A DNA stretch of 64,000 bases from Rhynchosporium graminicola (Eukaryota > Ascomycota > Leotiomycetes > Helotiales > Ploettnerulaceae), in the NCBI GenBank assembly GCA_900074885.1, contig FJUW01000078.1, positions 2,160 to 66,159 on the forward strand. Reading direction: 5' to 3'. Made by a program: the position numbers and the translations under genes. The notes beneath the pieces were generated by a model that saw only the letters and a list, made by a program, of their open reading frames with translations, had not been told where the DNA came from and searched no databases. Below are positions 57,641 through 64,000 of this stretch, piece by piece. Each line of letters begins with the position of its first letter. The stretch's first letter is position 1.

Positions 57641-60416
57641 GCTGCCATTTTAATTCACGAAACCTAGGAATTACATGTTATTACATATAACCAGGAGACC
57701 TCAATCAATAAATGAGACTAAATATGTTGGATCAATCGCGAATCTGAAGTATATAGGATAGGTGATAGTATATAATAATTTTATCAAAATAACTACTCCA
57801 ATTCTTAAATCTCGACCATTCTGCATCAGAAAACCTCTCTATAAATGTACATAATTCCTAAATCTGTTCTTATACTTAGATACCAAGTACTTACGGAAAA
57901 CTATACTTCTGGTGCAATTCATCCTACCCTACCCTAGCTATCGGCCCCTTTGTTTCCGAAAATCCGATACATATCAGTGTATAGGTAGTCGTAGAACCAT
58001 AGCCTTCTACGAACCATTTTCTCAAATATTTTTATTCATCTTGATAACAATAGATACGCTCAAAAGCTCAGAAGACCACAAGAGAGACTCGTATCTCGCA
58101 TCTATAAGCATGCGCATGCCGCTATTACTTGTAAATGGAATTGACCTGCCCCTATAATTTCGAGAAATCAATCAGAGGCAGAGACAGGGAAGGGAGCATT
58201 TCTATTACTTCTAGGCCGACAAGCCAACCTTCGAAAACATTCCAAAATGTGTTATCTTACGGGATGAAGCTGACTCGGAATATCGGCAGAAGATGACTAA
58301 CTGAATTGGGAACAGCGTAGTAATTCTAGACAGAGTAATAGGGAGGAATATAGGCTGACGGGGCTGCGGGGGTATTTCCTTGCTTGTATCTTGCGATAAA
58401 CTAGCGTCCATGCCTGATGCAGGGGTTAAATTCGGGTGCTGGCATGCGTTGTGGCCTACGACCTTTCAATCGAATCGATTCTAGAATAATCGTTTGTGTA
58501 GAAATGTAAAGTATGTCGAGGTGAGTATTCATATTGTGATTAGTGATGTATGAAACAGCGCAAAGGTTATAGAGTTTTTCATTCGAGACGAAATTGCGAA
58601 TATTCTTGAATCGGAGCCTCCGAAACCCAACTTTGTTTTGTTCGTAGTCGGAGAGAACCTTAGCTAGCGAGGGATGCCTATCAACAACCAATTTTAAATT
58701 TTTCTAAATGGGAGGTTATATCTCTTCTATTGAATGTACTACTGCAGGTATCTTCAAGCTACCCCCTATAGGTACGCGAGTATCCATATTTCACACGTCA
58801 GCCTTGTATATTGCTTTTATCAATCCTAATATATTGCCAGCTATCGCACTTCAACACTCCTGAATCCTTCATGAATCTGTACATCCTCAATCACTTCTAC
58901 AACTTATGTCCAACCTCTTAATCCTGGGCAAAAATCTCCACCAGTCCTATCCTAACAGTCTTCAAGAGTCCGCGTCTCACACCCAAAAATCATGATTGAA
59001 CTCCAAAATCTTTCCAAGATGTCCACCAGACACCTCCCTTCCCGACACCATTATCAGCGAATCGACTCTGCACCCAGAGCCAGAAACCATCGCATGTTGG
59101 ACAAACTCAAACAGTTCATCTCCAACATCCACTTCTACCCTCCTCCAGAGCTGTCCTCCCTTTATGGGGAGCAATGTCGAAGATTCCCGTCATCGTACGC
59201 CTTCTTCTGAGATCGAGGAGTAGGATTTGTCACATTGGAGGATTTTTCAATAGGAATACATTTGAATTGTGAGAGGAGGGACACCTGGGAGTGTCGCAGG
59301 CTACGATGGAAATCGCAATATCACCATCTACCTGGCGTGTTGAGGGAGATCTCATAGTCTCGAATCGAAGGAGCAGTGCAATGGAAGGCCCGCCGTCACG
59401 AGAAACATGGTCTTCATACTAGTTGGCGTTGACAGCGGGGTTGATTTGGAGATCTATAATGGAGTTAGTACAAGATTTATGTGAATTTTGGCGTTGGAGG
59501 ACGTCCGTGTTGCGGGGAATGGCAGGAGTTGAAGTGGAGTTTGATGCTGGCGAATTACATGTGGAGGTCATTGACGATGAACAATGAATTGGCCCAATTG
59601 GCGCCGCTCGAGCAATTCGTTCATCTCAGATGTTTTCGCCGATATTGTTAATTTGACTCAGGCAGGGCATTGTGCTGGAAGAATGTTGCAATGTTAGTTC
59701 TTCCCTTGGAATATGACGATGATTAATGTCGCGAGATTCAAAGTTGAGGAAGCCATCTCCCTGTTGCTGAGTGTGATCGTTGTCTCTAATCGTTCAATAT
59801 CGTGCTCATCTCGCCTCATGTTTTAGTTGACATCGCCATTTAGAAGCTGACAATACCACACCGGATTGACGGAGGAACAGAAAGGTGCGATTGAATTGGA
59901 TTGACCTTTGTGGACCTTCACGAAACGAATCATGACATGCTACCAACTAACTTTCTTTGTTTGACCCCCCTTAAGCACAGGAGGGGATTCTAGAAAGAGC
60001 AAGCAAGTAATCCGAAAAGGGAAAGCTCGGCATGCCCTCGTGACCCTCCCTGGACGGCAAGACCCGCCCGCTATTTGTCGATATGACAGGGGCTCTAGCG
60101 TCATACCAGCTCTTAGCGACTCCACTTAAACGTAGGTAGCTACCACCCCGCTACAAAACCTACCCCGCATTCCCAAGTCAGGGCACTCACGTGAGACCAC
60201 CACGCAAGCTCTCCTCTCCTTATCCTTTCAATCAGCTCGTCTTATCACCTCTCCTTCTTCTCTTCTCATTATCTTGATCCCATCCCAATTCAACATCGCA
60301 TGTAAAAGAACATCTCCAGCATCAAACAAAAGCTTCACTTCTTCCTCTTTCAGACACAATCTACAAACCACTACCTCCTACACCCAGCACCAACAACAAC
60401 CAAGTCATTCGCAATC
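57641..60416. other. intergenic, no supported gene
   Basis: AT-rich at 57,700-57,900. Small ORFs at 58,401-58,691 (-) and about 58,977-59,223 (both strands) have no recognisable domain. The last 250 bp before 60,417 are C-, A- and T-rich with few G, consistent with a long 5' leader of the next gene. Confidence 0.5.
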
Positions 60417-61487
60417 ATGGCAGCTACTGACTCAGTCCCTATCATCAAGGTGTTATTCACACTGCATCCTGGCATGGATGCAATGGACTTTGTAGGTCCT
60501 CTCGAGGTCTTGACCCATGCCAGACACAATGCCAATGATGAAAGTAAGTACGAGTGCTCGTTGGGAATAGCTTCATTTCTCCCGTTTCAGTCCCCGCACC
60601 TCCGAAGCTCCATTGGCTTTAGTGAAGCTCAAAATAGCTTCATGCTGCTCAATGCACTGCTGTCTACCTCCTATCTATCTGCGAAGAGCCCTCGAGGACC
60701 TTTCCTGCATCTGGGATCATGGTTGACCGACCTCCTGCTAACGTTTTTCCCAGCCACCAAGGCCTTCGCAGCCTCCTTCGTCTCCTCCGAAGAACACACC
60801 GTCTCCGCTCAAGGTGCCAGCTTCAGAGCCCACATGGACTTCAAGGAAGCCTATACCCGCCTCTCCGAATTCGACATCCTCGTCATCCCCGGCGGCGGAA
60901 CCGATGCCGTCCTCAAATCCAAATCCGCCGAACCTCTTGGCCTTATCAAAGCCTTCTCCGACCTCCAAAAGAAACACCCAGACAAAGAACGCACCGTCTT
61001 CTCCGTCTGCACAGGCAGTCTTTTCCTGGCCCAAGCTGGCATCCTCTCCGGTCTCTCCGCTACCACACACCCGGACTTCTATGCCAAGTTCGAGAAGATC
61101 TGCAGTGAGGTCTCGCAGCGAGATTTGGCGGAGCGATGTGATGTTGTGGAAGAGAGATATGTAGTCAACAATCTGAGATTTGATCTCGGTGATCCAGATG
61201 AGAACCCATATGTTCGTCGCAAGTCTGATGCCAGACGACCATCTACAGGTCGGAAGGGCAGCAATGCGTGGAAGGAGAGTAACACCCGTCGCGAGAGCAA
61301 TGCTCGTCGTGCGGCTTTGCGTCTTGGTGGCCTGAGAGTCATCACTTCAGGTGGCATCACTTGTGGTCTTGATGCCAGTTTGTATCTGGTTAGTATCATG
61401 GTTAGCGAGGACGCTGCCAATGCGGTCGAGAAAGAAATGCAGTATGAGTGGAAGAAGGGAATCGTGGTCGATGGTATTGACGTCTAG
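60417..61487 (+). CDS. DJ-1/PfpI family (class I glutamine-amidotransferase-like) protein
   Basis: Two exons: 60,417-60,543 and 60,754-61,487, giving 286 aa. The intron (GTAAGT..CTAAC..CCCAG, 210 nt) splices ARHNANDE|TTKAFAAS, restoring the family frame. DJ-1/PfpI features are the conserved Glu30 in MDFVGPLEVL, the strand EFDILVIPGGGTDAVL and the nucleophile-elbow Cys128 in VFSVCTGSLFLAQAG, followed by His148 (TTHPD). GGLRVITSGGITCGLDASLY ends the fold. An Arg/Ser-rich insert (about residues 205-240, RRESNARRAA-like) precedes that part and is seen in some fungal members. These proteins act as cytosolic hydrolases, chaperones or glyoxalase-like enzymes; which applies here is unknown. Confidence 0.88.
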   Translation: MAATDSVPIIKVLFTLHPGMDAMDFVGPLEVLTHARHNANDESKYECSLGIASFLPFQSPHLRSSIGFSEAQNSFMLLNALLSTSYLSAKSPRGPFLHLGSWLTDLLLTFFPATKAFAASFVSSEEHTVSAQGASFRAHMDFKEAYTRLSEFDILVIPGGGTDAVLKSKSAEPLGLIKAFSDLQKKHPDKERTVFSVCTGSLFLAQAGILSGLSATTHPDFYAKFEKICSEVSQRDLAERCDVVEERYVVNNLRFDLGDPDENPYVRRKSDARRPSTGRKGSNAWKESNTRRESNARRAALRLGGLRVITSGGITCGLDASLYLVSIMVSEDAANAVEKEMQYEWKKGIVVDGIDV

Positions 61488-64000
61488 GCGTATGGCGGCG
61501 TGAAGCCTGTCATATTGGTATTGTTGTGCTGTGCGCTGGGCATTGAACATACTACGGCTAGACCAGACAGGTCGCAAGGATTTGATGCGTTTATGGATAG
61601 ATGGTATCTGCGAGCGGAAATCATGGCCATGAATAGGCAGAATGGCTACATAGCTGAATTTATATGACTTGAATGACATGACTTTGCTGCGACAACAAGA
61701 TTTTTTCCATTGCATATACGCATTGGTTGTCTTCGAACCGTCAGCCTGCCTCCCCTGCTCGTGATATGTGGTCAGTGAGTCTAGTATATAATCTCCACCA
61801 ACACCTCCAAACCACACTTCACGCGGGAAAGAAATCCTTGATATGAATCCAGGAATTGTGTTTTCCTTCTCGAGGTACATATCTCCTCTCAGCTCCGAGA
61901 AACCGCACGTAATATCACTACTCTCAATCGGTCTTCTTCTAGCCATTCTTACCTAGATATTTTAATTCTCACCATCAAAGCCGCCATATCCCATTGTACG
62001 AGCTCGATACCATCATTCCGTCCCTCCCAGAATACTGGTCGTCGAACAGGTGGCTGTTGTCGACCACTTGAAGTCCCGAAGAATCTGATGACTACCTACC
62101 TGGCTGGTGTGTCAGGGTAGGGAAGGTATATCAAGGTCAGTATTAATTAAATTCTACCAATATGTACTGGGAGTGTCGTCTCTTGAAAACGGCGGCGGGT
62201 GCACATTGGTTTAAGGATGGGAATGAATGGCTCTTGATACTGAAGTATTGGCATCGGTACTGAAGTATTGGCATCGGTTAGGGTATAGGTCCTTCTCCAA
62301 TTCTTGGAGCTGGATTGAGGAAGGAGGGAAGGGACGGGACGGGATTGTTTGATAGCTTGTGGTCTTGGTAAACACGTCTACAGCAGGATAATAAGCCTCA
62401 CGGTACACTAATACACTCTGTTCGCGCACGATGACGACGTACCATAACAGCAACAGATTTTGGAAATTCAGCAAGTGCCGGTTCGTTCGTACGGAAATCA
62501 CCCTTCTATCATTTTCGGGGGAGTTGACGACTAATCGTTTGCGGCGTCTTGATAATACTCATACGACCAGAAAGGGAAGCGAATTATTGCTATTTGAAGG
62601 ATCGCTTTTTCCTCTTCCTCCTTGCTATCAATCTAAGATGTGTCATTGTCGTCGAAAAGGCGATCATTGCCATATTTCTAGACCCCGCTCAACTGGGCCC
62701 TTGTAGAGTAAGCCACGGTGCATGAGTCTGCCTTCTTCGGCTTTATGCTCCTTCGTACATAGCTTGACGGGCGTCTAGTCACCGTTTCCAGCCTTACCCA
62801 GGATTCCCGCATAGATTTACCTGTCCAAAATATAGGAGAGCAAGCTGAACGAGGCCCTTGGCCACCTAATTCTTTGCGGTTGAAAAAAGTTTGTAATGTA
62901 AACTTGTCCCTCTCGTATGTCAAAGCTGTTTACTATGCGTAGAGCTCTGAAAATAAGTTTTTAGTCATGTTATTTTCAAGAAAGGATATGGAAGACTGAC
63001 TAGCGGTATTCCAAATCATCTGTTTGTTTCTCGATTGTCATAAGCTTAGCTAGTTCTGGCTTCTTGGATACTTTGTTACTTAGTTCTTTCCGCAAGAGTT
63101 GTCGATAAATTTTTTTCGTGTCAGTATATAAGGACTATTATCTTCCAAATGGTTGTTGGACAGCGCCTGCAGAAGACGAATCCATCACTACATGGGCACA
63201 TTCTTCCATCTATTCGTGTGCATGTACGCCCGGCTTATAACAAAAAACTCTCGAACTATCACCATCTTTTCTATTACTAGATACAAAACAGCTCCCTACT
63301 CCTCTTCCTGCACCAGTTCTCTTTCCTGCCTTGTCATCTGTATGGAATTGATTGCTGTCACTAATCAACTTATTGTCATTTCCCAAAATATCCTGCGAAT
63401 GATCAAGTTTCCAGCAGAACTCAGTAGGCTCCCTCTCTCCTCTCCTCACTGCCTTCACAACATTTTGTTCCCTTTGATTGGAGATAAATCTGCTTCTTTT
63501 GACTTGAGGTCTCCTACAAAGATTGTCAAGGGCTTGAGTTCGGAACTTGTCTTGCTTGATTGGCATTTTCCGTCCGAATGCTCAAATTCTCTACCTTCAG
63601 AAGGGCTGGTGGCTGGCTATATATACCACGTTTCAGGCGAGCCAAGTAGCGTACTTGTATTGTCATGATCTAGGGATGGATGGAAAGGAAATCTAAGTGT
63701 CCGGTCAAGAATGCAGTTGTGCTTGGGGAACTTTACGATCAAGAGACCTAAGTTGATAAAGTTACTAGGCAGTGCCAGCTTATCTTACATTCAAAATTCT
63801 GTAATTGAAGAAATCTCCAATTCGTCTTGCGAATATTAATACGCACGATCAATCTCTCTCCTTGCTGGGGTCGAAGGGAAGGAATGGTGTATATCATTTC
63901 GGTTCGAGAGCTAAATATACTACTATCCATAGCTATTCTCGATGTCAGTTCATTAGTCTTCACGTAGCCTTGGGTGTCACGATTCTGTTGTGGAACTTTG
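61488..64000. other. intergenic to window end, no supported gene
   Basis: A 199-codon antisense ORF (61,347-61,946, -) overlaps the 3' end of the DJ-1 gene and has no family features. A 171-codon ORF (63,153-63,668, +) has low-complexity composition and no recognisable domain. Nothing else is assignable. Confidence 0.45.
62239..62279. repeat. 20-bp tandem duplication (two copies)
   Basis: CTGAAGTATTGGCATCGGTA is followed directly by CTGAAGTATTGGCATCGGTT. Two near-identical units in non-coding sequence. Confidence 0.85.

Noticed and set aside
61347..61946. 199-codon antisense ORF overlapping the end of the DJ-1/PfpI gene
   Set aside because: No family features; it lies partly opposite conserved coding sequence, so it is most likely a shadow.
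63153..63668. 171-codon ORF near the window end
   Set aside because: Ser/Leu/Ile-rich with no domain, no leader evidence and a competing open frame on the other strand.

Overview
The window looks like the nuclear genome of a filamentous ascomycete (Pezizomycotina, perhaps a leotiomycete). The genes have short introns of about 45-210 bp with GT..AG ends and CTAAC-like branch points. Several families are typical of these fungi: a GH93-type secreted hydrolase, a 2EXR protein, fungal rhodopsin-domain receptors and NACHT-ankyrin genes. A 9.9 kb block carries strong repeat-induced point mutation (RIP): CpA/TpG are largely converted to TpA, so stop codons replace Gln and Trp codons. The lineage call is an inference; family calls rest on motifs read by eye.

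Layout. Positions 1-9,900 are dead, RIP-mutated transposons: a Ty3/Gypsy chromodomain element (RNase H, integrase, chromodomain) on +, an antisense decayed ORF, two 266-bp LTRs in inverted orientation with gag-like remains between them, and a collapsed Helitron. From about 9,900 on the DNA is ordinary gene-bearing sequence. 11.2-28.6 kb holds a secreted GH93-like hydrolase, a cysteine-rich secreted protein (effector candidate), a GH47 alpha-1,2-mannosidase, calmodulin and the t-SNARE TLG2 (these two divergent from one short promoter region), and a 2EXR gene with an in-frame amber codon. 28.6-45.6 kb is gene-poor: a rhodopsin-domain membrane protein, a conserved two-TM protein, a broken NACHT-ankyrin gene and two small cysteine-rich proteins sharing an N-terminal signature. 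47.9-64 kb holds an APC-family permease, a second rhodopsin-domain protein, a second and larger broken NACHT-ankyrin gene, and a DJ-1/PfpI family protein.

The genes form no obvious cluster or operon. Housekeeping genes for secretion and signalling (mannosidase, TLG2, calmodulin) sit among accessory genes that look like environmental sensing (rhodopsin-domain proteins), host or plant polymer contact (GH93, cysteine-rich protein) and self/non-self recognition (NACHT-ankyrin), the last decaying. No convincing new multi-gene system was found. The most interesting signals are the anatomy of the RIP block, the two NLR-like pseudogenes, the single nonsense codon in the 2EXR gene and the cysteine-rich proteins. 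Exon boundaries were derived by hand from splice signals, reading-frame continuity and family conservation.
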